This document shows, piece by piece, positions 1 to 7,910 of a DNA stretch of 50,438 nt; positions within the stretch are counted from its first letter, which is position 1; every line of letters starts with the position of its first letter. Source of the stretch: Gemmatimonadaceae bacterium. Lineage in GTDB: Bacteria; Gemmatimonadota; Gemmatimonadetes; Gemmatimonadales; Gemmatimonadaceae. The translations under genes were made by a program, and so were the position numbers. Location of the stretch: NCBI GenBank assembly GCA_025362035.1, contig JANYIN010000053.1, positions 1 to 50,438 on the forward strand. Reading direction: 5' to 3'. Below the pieces are notes generated by a model. It did not search any database. It was not told where the DNA came from and saw only the letters and a list, made by a program, of their open reading frames with translations.

Positions 1-498
1 GCGGAGCTCCGGAGCGACGCACGCGTGCTCGCGGCCACGAATCAGCCGCTGGAGGACCTGACGCGCGCTGGCCGCTTTCGCGCCGATCTCTACTACCGCC
101 TTCAGGTACTGACGCTCGCATTGCCGCCACTGCGTGAACGAAGAGACGAGCTCTGGTCGATGGCGAACGCGTTCCTGCCGCGCGGAGCCACGCTGGCGAC
201 CAGTGCGCGCAACGCAATCATGGAATACGACTGGCCGGGCAATGTACGGGAGTTGAAGAACACGCTGTGGCGCGCCGCCCTGCTCGCGGAAGGATTGCCA
301 ATTGGAGCGAACCATCTCTCCCTGCCGCAGCGATCGGCGCCATCAACCGGGGGTCCGAAAACCCTCGCAGACGCCGAGCATGCTGCCATCGTTGCGGCGC
401 TCAAGGCCACAGACGGCAACAAGGCCCGCGCGGCGCAGCTGCTCGGGATCGCGAGATCCACGCTGCTGGAGAAGCTGAAGCGCTTCGATCAGAAGTGA
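1..498 (+). CDS. sigma-54-dependent activator, C-terminal part (cut by window edge)
   Basis: The reading frame is open from base 1, so the N-terminal part lies outside the window. What is visible is the end of a sigma-54 AAA+ ATPase domain: the LAATNQ sensor-type segment, the FRADLYYRL segment with the arginines that act in trans on neighbouring subunits, the PPLRER motif and WPGNVREL. After a short linker follows a Fis-type helix-turn-helix (roughly the last 45 residues, ending LLGIARSTLLEKLKRF). Such proteins (NtrC family) remodel RNA polymerase-sigma-54 at distant enhancers. Whether a receiver domain, a GAF/PAS domain or nothing precedes the AAA+ core cannot be seen. A stand-alone receiver protein lies 150 bases downstream on the same strand and may belong to the same signalling locus. 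Family call is firm; target genes unknown. Confidence 0.93.
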   Translation, partial: AELRSDARVLAATNQPLEDLTRAGRFRADLYYRLQVLTLALPPLRERRDELWSMANAFLPRGATLATSARNAIMEYDWPGNVRELKNTLWRAALLAEGLPIGANHLSLPQRSAPSTGGPKTLADAEHAAIVAALKATDGNKARAAQLLGIARSTLLEKLKRFDQK

Positions 499-650
499 GC
501 GATAATCGGTCATTGGCGACTGTGAAATGTCCGGATATCGGCCGAACATCACTTCCGTATGCTCGGCCTTAATTCCAGCTAACTCGTTTGCTGTATTGGT
601 TTTGAGTCTGGATACAGGGAAATGGTCCCAGTTTCGCTTTCAGATGGGGC

Positions 651-1076
651 ATGACCGTCGCTGAGCAGTGCTGGGTTTTGATCGTCGAGGATGAACAGTG
701 CATTCGCGATGTGCTCGTCGAGCTGTTCGATGTGGACGGATCCTTCGTCAGGTCGGCCGCTACGCTCGATGATGCCAAGCAAGTGCTGGCAGGCGAATCG
801 TTCAACCTCATCGTCACCGACATCCGGCTTGGTGGGCGTCGCGATGGCGGGCTGCAGGTCATGGCGGCTGCCGGGGTGCTTTCACCGGACGCGACGGTGA
901 TTGCGCTGACCGCCTTTCCGAACGACGACAACCGCGACGCATCCCGAAGGCTGGGCGCGTCGCATTTCCTCGAGAAGCCGATCGCATTGGAGCGCATAGC
1001 GGAGCTTGCCGCTGCGGTGGGCGTGCCGACGGCGATGATCCCGTCGAAGGATTTCGTGGCAAGTCTCAGCGCGTAG
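651..1076 (+). CDS. stand-alone response-regulator receiver (CheY-like) protein
   Basis: A 141-residue protein made of a single receiver domain. The acidic pocket is E13-D14, the phospho-acceptor is D57 (in IVTDIRLGG), the switch threonine is T87 (ALTAF) and the conserved lysine is K109 (LEKP), so it should be phosphorylatable. The last 25 residues after the domain resemble nothing known to me and carry no DNA-binding motif, so output is probably by protein-protein contact. It follows the sigma-54 activator by about 150 bases on the same strand and may be its partner or the receiver of the same histidine kinase, which would lie upstream of the window. Start ATG at 651; no strong ribosome site is visible. 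Confidence 0.88.
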   Translation: MTVAEQCWVLIVEDEQCIRDVLVELFDVDGSFVRSAATLDDAKQVLAGESFNLIVTDIRLGGRRDGGLQVMAAAGVLSPDATVIALTAFPNDDNRDASRRLGASHFLEKPIALERIAELAAAVGVPTAMIPSKDFVASLSA

Positions 1077-1293
1077 TCGCCGGAGTAGTTGAAGAGGCCG
1101 CGAGAGCGGCCGAGCTGATTAGCCGAAGTTCCGAACAGGTTGGCACGCTGGTACCAGTCGATCGTGGGGAGTGGGGAAGGGTGGTGACGACGACTCGGCC
1201 AGCGGCGCCAATCCTGTTTGGCTCGCGCGCCATGGTGTTGACGCGAGGCGCTCGACTCACGGCCGAGGGGCGGTTCAGTTATCTTCCGCCGCT

Positions 1294-1851
1294 ATGCCGG
1301 AACCGACCGTCTCACCTGTGGCTTTGCTGCGCGCGCACTCGCGCCATGCGCCGTGGAATGCCCGTGGCCTTGCCGCTCATGTCACCGCGCTCGTGGACGC
1401 GGCCGGCATTCGTCCGACGAACGCGTCTGCGCGCGTAGCGCCCAGCGCGAGGTCGGTGCGCTTCTACGTCGCGAGCGGGCTACTCGACCGCCCCGAGGGC
1501 GCCGGCACCGCGGCCACTTACAACTACCGCCACCTGCTGCAGTTGCTCGCGATCAAGATCCGCCAGCGTGAGGGCGCTACGCTGGACGGCATCAAGCACG
1601 AGATGAAAGAGGTTACGGGCGACGCCCTCGAGCGGCGAGTTGCCGCGTCGCTCGCGCCGGCGCTGGGTGCTCACGCCGATCGGGTCGTCCGCGAGACGGA
1701 CGACGATCGTTCCGCGAGTTGGCGGCGAGTCCCTGTGGCGGATGGCATCGAGATCCACGTGCGCGACGACAGCCCGGCTGCCCGGGACGAGGCGCTGGTG
1801 GCGATGCGGGAGGCCGTCCGCGCGGCACTTGGCCGAGCGGACATTCGGTAG
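1294..1851 (+). CDS. MerR-family transcriptional regulator
   Basis: About 185 residues from the ATG at 1294; an upstream in-frame GTG at 1171 would add 41 residues of poor, low-complexity character, so I prefer 1294. The centre has the MerR winged helix-turn-helix pattern: SVRFYVASGLLDRPEG, then TYNYRHLLQLLAIKIRQ and TLDGIK, i.e. the turn-wing-helix 3 order of that family. The C-terminal third has no recognisable ligand-binding or metal-binding cysteine motif, so the effector is unknown. It ends 5 bases before the stop of the convergent PLD gene, so the two share a very short 3' junction. DNA-binding role confident, target unknown. Confidence 0.75.
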   Translation: MPEPTVSPVALLRAHSRHAPWNARGLAAHVTALVDAAGIRPTNASARVAPSARSVRFYVASGLLDRPEGAGTAATYNYRHLLQLLAIKIRQREGATLDGIKHEMKEVTGDALERRVAASLAPALGAHADRVVRETDDDRSASWRRVPVADGIEIHVRDDSPAARDEALVAMREAVRAALGRADIR

Positions 1852-1855
1852 CGGA

Positions 1856-3190
1856 TCAGAGCAGCCGGGAGAGCAGGGCGGCTCCATTCTCGACCATGTG
1901 GTCATACCAGGGACGCCGCACGAATTCGGCGAGCGTCATCTCTTGCGACCGCGTCAGGTCGTCCATGAAAACCGCATTCATCCGCGCCCCGACGCCGGCG
2001 TCCAGAAACACGAAATTCGACTCGTTGTTGAACGCCATTGAGCGGTTGTCGAAGTTCATCGACCCGATGGCGCCCCACATGCCGTCCACGACGAAGGTCT
2101 TGGCGTGGAGCATCGTGGGCTGATACTCGTAAATACGCACGCCGAGGGTGAGGAGCTCCTCGTACCGCGACCGACCGGCCCACCAGGTCGTCTTCACGTC
2201 CGATTCGCCGCTGACCGTGAGCACCCGTACGTCCACACCGCGTTTTCGCGCGTCGGTGAGCAGGCGCCTGAACTGGTCGTCGGGGACGAAGTAGGAATTG
2301 GTGACGAACAACGTGCGACGGGCGCTGGCGATCGAGAGCGCCACGAAGCGTTCGGCCGACGTGCTTCCCGTAGTGGGTGACGTGAACAGAACCCCTGCCG
2401 TCACGCCGCCATCCACTTCTTCGAACGCCCGTTTGGGAAAGTACATGTCACCGGCGATGAGTTCGCCAGTACACTCCGCCCACGCCGAGGCGAATGCGCC
2501 TTGGAGGCTCATCACGGATGGCCCTTCGAAGCGCACGTTACTCTCCCTCCACTGCCCTTTGTGCGCGCCATCACCAAGCCAGTAATCGGCGATGCCAAAA
2601 CCACCTGTGTATCCCACTTCTCCGTCGATCACCACCGCGCGGACGTGGGAGCGCTCCGTCGCGTTCTGCAGTGCGTTCCAGTGGAGTTGCCGGAGCAGGC
2701 CGATCTCCACTCCGGAGGCTCGAAGACTGTCGGCCCAGGCTCGCTTCAGGCTCTGCGACCCGAATGCGTCGAGCACCAGGAGGACTCGAACGCCGGCGCG
2801 GGCGCGCTCCTTCAGCACAGCCGCGATGGTGTCCGCCACGGTGCCGGGACGCGAGTAGTACATCTGAACGGTGATCGTGTGCTTCGCGCGGCGCAGATCG
2901 GACCAGAGCCGCGGGTAGACCGCGCCATTGTCCACCTGTTCCACTGCGTTTCCCTTCGTCAGGTGAAGACCGGTGTAGATCTCCATCGTGCGCGAAAAGA
3001 GGGAGTCGGTCACCGGGGGCGGTCCGTTCTTGTCGCCGATGGCAACCACGGCGTTCACGGGGGTACCGCGCGTGATGGCCAGTGCACCCGCGAGCGCCAG
3101 CGCTGCAAACACGAGCAGCCCGATCACCACGGCGGCGCGTTTCACCCTGAGTAGCTTTCGCATTTCAGCCACTGGCATCACATACTTCAT
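1856..3190 (-). CDS. phospholipase D / cardiolipin-synthase-like protein with one altered HKD motif
   Basis: A 444-residue membrane-anchored protein of the PLD superfamily, probably transferring phosphatidyl groups between phospholipids. One hydrophobic N-terminal segment (AAVVIGLLVFAALALAGAL) follows a basic start. Two catalytic repeats follow: the first reads HVRAVVIDGEVGYTGG, where HxK has become HxR; the second, LHAKTFVVDGMWGAIGSMN, is canonical. The length is close to bacterial Cls enzymes, but only one N-terminal membrane segment is present. Start choice among 3190, 3178 and 3163 is open because none has a clear ribosome site; all keep the membrane segment. The SDR gene diverges 66 bases away. 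Family membership firm, exact substrate inferred. Confidence 0.85.
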   Translation of the reverse strand: MKYVMPVAEMRKLLRVKRAAVVIGLLVFAALALAGALAITRGTPVNAVVAIGDKNGPPPVTDSLFSRTMEIYTGLHLTKGNAVEQVDNGAVYPRLWSDLRRAKHTITVQMYYSRPGTVADTIAAVLKERARAGVRVLLVLDAFGSQSLKRAWADSLRASGVEIGLLRQLHWNALQNATERSHVRAVVIDGEVGYTGGFGIADYWLGDGAHKGQWRESNVRFEGPSVMSLQGAFASAWAECTGELIAGDMYFPKRAFEEVDGGVTAGVLFTSPTTGSTSAERFVALSIASARRTLFVTNSYFVPDDQFRRLLTDARKRGVDVRVLTVSGESDVKTTWWAGRSRYEELLTLGVRIYEYQPTMLHAKTFVVDGMWGAIGSMNFDNRSMAFNNESNFVFLDAGVGARMNAVFMDDLTRSQEMTLAEFVRRPWYDHMVENGAALLSRLL

Positions 3191-3256
3191 GCCACGATGC
3201 CGAGGCTGGTTGCGGCGTGTGTGCGTGGTGCAGGGGACGGTCACCGGTGAGGACAC

Positions 3257-3967
3257 GTGGATTTCGGCGGACGAAGTGTGGTCATCACGGGCGTCGGCCG
3301 CGAAGGACAGATGGGAGAGGCGGTCGCGTTGGCATTCGCGGAAGCCGGCGCCCGCGTTTTTCTCGTGGACCGGCAGGAGTCGGAAGCGCGGGCGCGAGCC
3401 GACGCACTCCTGGCCGCGGGACTCCGCGCCGCGGGACTCGGTGTGGACCTCTCGGACGAGGCGGCGGTGGCCGCGCTTGCCGAGCGCGTTCGCGACGCGA
3501 CGGGGGGCCGCGTGCACGCAGTCGTGCATCTCGCGGGCGGGTTCACCATGAGCGGCCCGATTTCCGGCAGCGATCCATCGCTCTGGTCGCGCCAGTTCAC
3601 CATCAACGCCACCACGGCGTATCTCACGGCGCGCGCGTTTCTTCCGTTGCTGAGGGCGACCAAGGGATCGGTGGTCTTCTTTACGTCCGCAGCGGTGCTG
3701 CCGGGCGGACGCGTGGCCGAGATGTCGGCCTATGCCGCCGCAAAGGGAGCACTGGTGGAGTTGATGCGCGCCATCGCGCAGGAAGAGGCGTCTCGCGGCG
3801 TACGCGCCAACGCGGTGGCGCCGTTGGCTATTCGGACGGCGGCCAACGTGGCCGCGATGGGGCCGGATGCGGCCTACGTCTCGCGGGAGGATGTCGCGAA
3901 GGTCGTGCTCTGGCTCTGCTCCGAAGAGGCGCGCGTGGTGAGCGGTCAAGTCATCCCCGTGCGATGA
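3257..3967 (+). CDS. short-chain dehydrogenase/reductase (SDR)
   Basis: A 236-residue classical SDR with GTG start at 3257, preceded by a GGTGAGGA ribosome site. Residues 9-20 carry the nucleotide-binding turn in the form TGVGREGQMG; HLAGG is the usual NAG segment; the catalytic Ser-Tyr-Lys triad is in FFTSAAV and YAAAK. The C-terminal part (SREDVAKVVLWLCSEEARVVSGQVIPV) is the standard end of SDRs related to FabG. An aspartate and arginine after the second strand (VDRQ) suggest either NAD(H) or mixed cofactor use; this cannot be settled from sequence. The substrate is unknown. The gene diverges from the PLD gene and the next gene begins within about 50 bases. Confidence 0.88.
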   Translation: MDFGGRSVVITGVGREGQMGEAVALAFAEAGARVFLVDRQESEARARADALLAAGLRAAGLGVDLSDEAAVAALAERVRDATGGRVHAVVHLAGGFTMSGPISGSDPSLWSRQFTINATTAYLTARAFLPLLRATKGSVVFFTSAAVLPGGRVAEMSAYAAAKGALVELMRAIAQEEASRGVRANAVAPLAIRTAANVAAMGPDAAYVSREDVAKVVLWLCSEEARVVSGQVIPVR

Positions 3968-4019
3968 GTTGGCGTCCTGGGCTTGGGCGGGCCAGCGGTC
4001 CCGGGAACCGATTTCGGGA

Positions 4020-4868
4020 ATGAGCGTCGCGGCGCGGCGACGGACGGCAGCGCGAGTGATTCGGCTGGACCGGTCACTCGAAGCGCTCCCGCTGTTCCGC
4101 CTGAGCGACTCCGCCGACGATACGGTCATCACGTACGCCGATGGCGACAGCCGACGTTGGCGTGCGCTGCCCGGCGCCGGTGATCGGCTGCCCGGCACCT
4201 TCGATCAGGACGTGTACATCGAGCTGCTACGGCGCTATCAGGAATCCGGGCAGCCAAGCGACGGCGCGCTCACGTTCACACTCCACGCCTTTCTCCGCGG
4301 CATCGGGCGTCGTGTGGACGGTCGCACCTACGAACAGCTCCGCGGCGCGCTTACGCGCCTTGAAAAGACGATCCTCGATTCTCACGGGATGTACCAAACC
4401 GCCGACGGCGGCCGGCCCGACGTGCGTTTCACGATCCTCAGCGCGGTCGCTGTGGAACGGCGGCGAACGGCGGACCGCAGTCAGCTCGCGCTCTTCGATG
4501 CGTTCCCCGCGGGGGAGCCGGGCGTGGCGCGTGTCGTGCTTTCCGCCCTGGTTCGCGACAACCTGGCTGTCGAGCACGTGTCGAGCCTATCGGCCGCATG
4601 CTACTGGTCACTGGATTCTCCGGTGGCGCGGCGCCTCTACCGTCTGCTCGAGGTGGCGCGCGCCGAGGAACGGCTGACCTGGAGAATCGGACTCGATCGG
4701 CTGGCCGAGCAACTCCCACTGTCCCAGCGATACCCATCGCACCTGCAGCGAGTGCTGCAACCGGCACACGACATGCTCGTGGCATCGGGGGTCCTGCGAA
4801 ACGTTGCGATCCGGCAGCAGCAGCGTGTCTGGTTCGTGGACTACATGCTCGGGTCTCGACCCTCCTGA
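4020..4868 (+). CDS. replication initiator protein A (RPA)-like protein
   Basis: About 282 residues from the ATG at 4020; an in-frame TTG at 3969 would add 17 residues. The pattern matches the RPA family of plasmid initiators (Pfam RPA, PF10134, by memory): SLEALPLFRLSD, an acidic DQDVYIELLRR helix, FTLHAFLRGIGR, then GRTYEQLRGALTRLEKTIL, which is the characteristic Gly-Arg-x-Tyr-x-x-Leu-x-x-Ala-Leu-x-Arg-Leu segment. A second winged-helix-like half follows (ARRLYRLLEVAR ... WRIGLDRLAEQLPL). Flanking genes are ordinary chromosomal housekeeping genes and no iterons, partition genes or other plasmid functions are visible, so a replication role here is doubtful; it may be a domesticated DNA-binding protein. 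Confidence 0.7.
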   Translation: MSVAARRRTAARVIRLDRSLEALPLFRLSDSADDTVITYADGDSRRWRALPGAGDRLPGTFDQDVYIELLRRYQESGQPSDGALTFTLHAFLRGIGRRVDGRTYEQLRGALTRLEKTILDSHGMYQTADGGRPDVRFTILSAVAVERRRTADRSQLALFDAFPAGEPGVARVVLSALVRDNLAVEHVSSLSAACYWSLDSPVARRLYRLLEVARAEERLTWRIGLDRLAEQLPLSQRYPSHLQRVLQPAHDMLVASGVLRNVAIRQQQRVWFVDYMLGSRPS

Positions 4869-4887
4869 CCCGCACTTCCGCACTCAC

Positions 4888-5064
4888 ATGACGACAAAGC
4901 TCACCGAGCCGCTTCGGCGCGAGATCGAGATCGAGGGCGAGCCATTCACCATCGAGCTGACCGTCCACGGCATCCGGCTCAGCCGCAAACGACATCGGGG
5001 CGGCCGCATGGTGACGTGGCGGGCTCTGTGGGAGGCGAACGAACTCGAACGGCCCCCCGGGTGA
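4888..5064 (+). CDS. small hypothetical protein (58 aa)
   Basis: A 58-residue protein starting at the ATG at 4888, 20 bases after the RPA-like gene. It is highly charged, with the core REIEIEGEPFTIELTVHGIRLSRKRHRGGR, no cysteines, no membrane segment and no signal peptide. The alternating beta-type pattern and basic centre suggest a small beta-sheet fold, perhaps nucleic-acid or ribosome associated, but that is only a guess. Codon use resembles its neighbours and the spacing suggests co-transcription with the gene upstream. I do not recognise a named family. Confidence 0.5.
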   Translation: MTTKLTEPLRREIEIEGEPFTIELTVHGIRLSRKRHRGGRMVTWRALWEANELERPPG

Positions 5065-5158
5065 GCGCCTCGTAGCAGCCGTGCCCGACGGGAAACGGAA
5101 CCCCGCGCGCCAGCAGACGTATTCCATCGGTCACGCCTCCTCTTCTCCGCGAGCTTCC

Positions 5159-6781
5159 ATGCGTCGTCGTCCAGTCCTTCTTGCTTTGCTGATGCTACCG
5201 GTCGTGGCCGGTGGCTTTCTGGTTCAGAACCGCGCCACGGCCGACGGCGCGGCACTTCTCGATCAGGTGCTGAATCTCGTTTCACAACGGTTCGTCGATA
5301 CCGTGAGCTCGACCGCGTTGTACGAAAAGGCGGCACGAGGCCTGGTGAATGAGCTCAACGATCCCTACAGCGAACTGTTTTCGCCCAAGGAATTGGCCGG
5401 GTTTTCCCAGCAGACCAGCGGTAAATACGCCGGCATCGGCATGCAGATCGAGGATCAGCAGGGTGCCATCACGATCAGCAAGGTGTTTCCGCACACGCCT
5501 GCCGAGGAGGCCGGAATTCGTGAAGGCGACAAGATTCTCAATGTCGATTCCCTGTCCACGCGTGGATGGACGACGCAGAAGGTCTCGGACTATCTGATTG
5601 GCACCCCTGGCACCAAGGTGACTGTGACCTTTGGCCGGCCTGGCGTGCCGGAGCCAATCGTGTCCAGGTTTTCGCGCCGGCTGATTCACATTCCCGCCGT
5701 GCCGTACGCGATCGTGCTGGACGACCACCTTGGCTACGTGCCCGTGCAGCGCTTCAGCGAGACGGCGGCGGACGAGGTGGAGGCGGCCGTGAGTCGGCTG
5801 CAGAAGGAGGGTGCGAAAGGCGTCGTGCTCGACATGCGCGGCAATCCGGGCGGCATTCTGGACCAGAGCATCGCGATGTCGAACATGTTCTTGAAGGGCG
5901 GTCAGGAGATCGTCAGCGTTCGGTCGCGCGCCGGCTCGCCGCAGACGTACACGACGCGGGGGAATCCCGTGTTCCCCGCGCTGCCAGTCACGGTGCTGAC
6001 GGACGAGTACACGGCGTCGGCCAGCGAGATCGTCGCCGGCGCGCTGCAGGATCACGACCGGGCGCTGGTGGTGGGCACGACCAGCTACGGCAAGGGGCTG
6101 GTGCAGACACTCTACCCGCTGGATGGCGGCTATGCGCTCAAGATCACCACGGCCAAGTGGTTCACGCCGAGCGGTCGCAGCATCCAGCGCGAACGAAAGT
6201 TCGTGAACGGCAAGTTCGTGGAACCGGCGCATGATTCCGCCGAAACCGAAGCGAAGAAGAAGGCGCGTCCGGCGTACAAGTCGGATGCCGGGCGCATCGT
6301 GTACGGCGGCGGCGGTGTCGCCCCTGACGTGCTCGTGCCGAACGACACGCTCACGGGTGCGGAACAGCGGTTCGCACGAGCGCTCACACCCAAGTTACAG
6401 GACGTGTACGTCACGGTGGCGGACTACGCGCTGGAACTCTCGCGGGGTGCGCCGAACGGCTTCAAGGTCCAGCCAGCATGGCGTGACGAGCTGTATCGCC
6501 GTCTCACCGCCAAAGGCGTGAAGGTCGAACGCGTGCAGTTCGATTCCGCCTCGCGGTACGTGGACCGTCTGCTGGAGCAACGTGTCGCGCGGTATATAGG
6601 CGGTGACTCCACCGCCAAGCGCCGCGACCTCGCGTTCGACGCGCCTCTGCGGAAGGCGCTCCAGTTGATGGAAAAAGGCAGCTCGCAGCGTGATCTCTTC
6701 ACGCTGGCTGCTGCCGAGCCACACGCCGTAGAGGGCAAGCCCGCCGGCCAGGATGTAACAGCCGTCAAGAAAACTCCCTGA
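5159..6781 (+). CDS. S41-family C-terminal processing protease (CtpA/Tsp-like)
   Basis: From the ATG at 5159 the protein has 540 residues and opens with a basic stretch and a hydrophobic segment (LLALLMLPVVAGGFLV), a signal peptide or anchor, placing the enzyme in the periplasm. A GTG at 5081 would add 26 non-signal-like residues and is less likely. Domains in order: N-terminal helical cap, PDZ domain (about residues 90-180, including GIGMQI and GIREGDKILNVD), and the S41 core with the serine-lysine dyad S287 (TASASEI) and K312 (SYGKGLVQ), 25 residues apart as in Tsp. GNPGG and SGRSIQR are also typical. The C-terminal extension of about 200 residues is longer than in minimal CtpA. It probably trims or degrades periplasmic proteins at their C-termini. 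Confidence 0.93.
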   Translation: MRRRPVLLALLMLPVVAGGFLVQNRATADGAALLDQVLNLVSQRFVDTVSSTALYEKAARGLVNELNDPYSELFSPKELAGFSQQTSGKYAGIGMQIEDQQGAITISKVFPHTPAEEAGIREGDKILNVDSLSTRGWTTQKVSDYLIGTPGTKVTVTFGRPGVPEPIVSRFSRRLIHIPAVPYAIVLDDHLGYVPVQRFSETAADEVEAAVSRLQKEGAKGVVLDMRGNPGGILDQSIAMSNMFLKGGQEIVSVRSRAGSPQTYTTRGNPVFPALPVTVLTDEYTASASEIVAGALQDHDRALVVGTTSYGKGLVQTLYPLDGGYALKITTAKWFTPSGRSIQRERKFVNGKFVEPAHDSAETEAKKKARPAYKSDAGRIVYGGGGVAPDVLVPNDTLTGAEQRFARALTPKLQDVYVTVADYALELSRGAPNGFKVQPAWRDELYRRLTAKGVKVERVQFDSASRYVDRLLEQRVARYIGGDSTAKRRDLAFDAPLRKALQLMEKGSSQRDLFTLAAAEPHAVEGKPAGQDVTAVKKTP

Positions 6782-6811
6782 GCGCGGAATCCTGGTTCCC
6801 CGGTCTCGAGT

Positions 6812-6840
6812 GCGGGCGTCCCTCTCCAGGGGCGCCCGCT
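6812..6840 (+). terminator. hairpin terminator after the S41 protease
   Basis: A 12-bp stem (6812-6823 with 6828-6839, one G-T pair) and a 4-base CTCC loop lie 30 bases after the protease stop. Only a short TTACATT follows, so it may be a weak or Rho-assisted terminator. The next gene starts at 6855, directly behind it. Confidence 0.6.
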
Positions 6841-6854
6841 TACATTGATCGCCT

Positions 6855-7910
6855 ATGCGAATTTTCAATCTGCTGATCCCGACCGGCCTGGCGGTTGCCG
6901 CGCTGTCGTGCGCGCGCTCCGGCGCGACCTTCGCCCCCGTTCCCATTCCGGCGGCCGCGGGCGAGGGACATCTGCGCAGCATCCGGCAACTCACCAACGG
7001 CGGCTCGAACGCCGAAGCGTATTTCAGCGCGGATGGACGTCGGATCGTCTTTCAGAGCGCGCGGGACGGATACGCCTGTGATCAGGAATACGTGATGAAG
7101 GTGGACGGTTCCGGCGTGCAGAAGATTTCCACCGGCACCGGCAAGACGACCTGTGGATTTTTCTACCAGAACGATCAGCGCGTCATCTTCGGATCGTCGC
7201 ACGGCACCAATCCAGAATGCCCTCCCCGACCGGACCCGTCCAAGGGCTATGTGTGGCGCCTCGATCCGTACGACATCTTCACGGCGCGTCCGGACGGCGG
7301 CGATCTCAGGCGGCTCACGAACTATGGGGTCTACACGGCTGAAGGCGTCGTGTCGCCCGATGGAAAGCGCATCGTCTTCACGTCGCTCAAGGATGGCGAT
7401 CTGGAGATCTACACGATGAACGTGGACGGCACGGACGTCCGCAGACTCACCAACACGCCCGGTTATGATGGCGGACCGTGGTGGTCGCCCGACGGAAAAC
7501 GGATCGCGTACCGCGCGTGGCACCCGACGGGCGATTCGCTGGCGGCGTATCGTGACCTCCTGTCGCAGCGGCTGGTCCGTCCGAACCGCATGGAGCTCTG
7601 GGTCATGAACGCCGACGGCAGCGACCAGCACCAGATCACCCATCTGGGGGGTGCCAACTTCGGACCATCGTGGACACCCGACGGAACAAAGCTGATCTTC
7701 TCGTCGAACTACATGCGACCGCGCAGCGGCAATTTCGATCTGTATCTCGTCAACCTCGACGGCTCCGGTCTCGAGCAGGTGACAACGGACGAAGGCTTCG
7801 ACGGCTTCCCGATGTTCAGCCCGAACGGGTCACAGTTGCTCTGGGTATCGAACCGGCACGACGCCAAAGCGGGCGATACGAATCTCTTCATGGCTGACTG
7901 GATTCCGTAG
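6855..7910 (+). CDS. TolB-like beta-propeller (PD40) lipoprotein
   Basis: A 351-residue exported protein. The N-terminus (hydrophobic stretch ending AALSC) looks like a lipoprotein signal with the lipid-bearing cysteine near residue 19. The rest is a set of WD40-like PD40 blades: YFSADGRRIVFQSARDG, VSPDGKRIVFTSLKDGD, WSPDGKRIAYRA, WTPDGTKLIFSSN, FSPNGSQLLWVSN, alternating with YTMNVDGTDVRRLTN-type strands. This is the TolB propeller architecture, but the N-terminal domain of true TolB is missing, so a Tol-Pal role is not implied. Such single propeller lipoproteins are abundant in some Gram-negative phyla and their function is generally unknown. Its last 23 bases overlap the 3' end of the convergent threonine synthase gene. 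Confidence 0.85.
   Translation: MRIFNLLIPTGLAVAALSCARSGATFAPVPIPAAAGEGHLRSIRQLTNGGSNAEAYFSADGRRIVFQSARDGYACDQEYVMKVDGSGVQKISTGTGKTTCGFFYQNDQRVIFGSSHGTNPECPPRPDPSKGYVWRLDPYDIFTARPDGGDLRRLTNYGVYTAEGVVSPDGKRIVFTSLKDGDLEIYTMNVDGTDVRRLTNTPGYDGGPWWSPDGKRIAYRAWHPTGDSLAAYRDLLSQRLVRPNRMELWVMNADGSDQHQITHLGGANFGPSWTPDGTKLIFSSNYMRPRSGNFDLYLVNLDGSGLEQVTTDEGFDGFPMFSPNGSQLLWVSNRHDAKAGDTNLFMADWIP

Noticed and set aside
1171-1293. N-terminal extension of the MerR-type regulator
   Set aside because: Low-complexity and without family similarity; the ATG at 1294 gives a normal MerR length.
1077-1293. Possible small gene between the receiver and MerR genes
   Set aside because: Frames on both strands are short, lack ribosome sites and have no family features.
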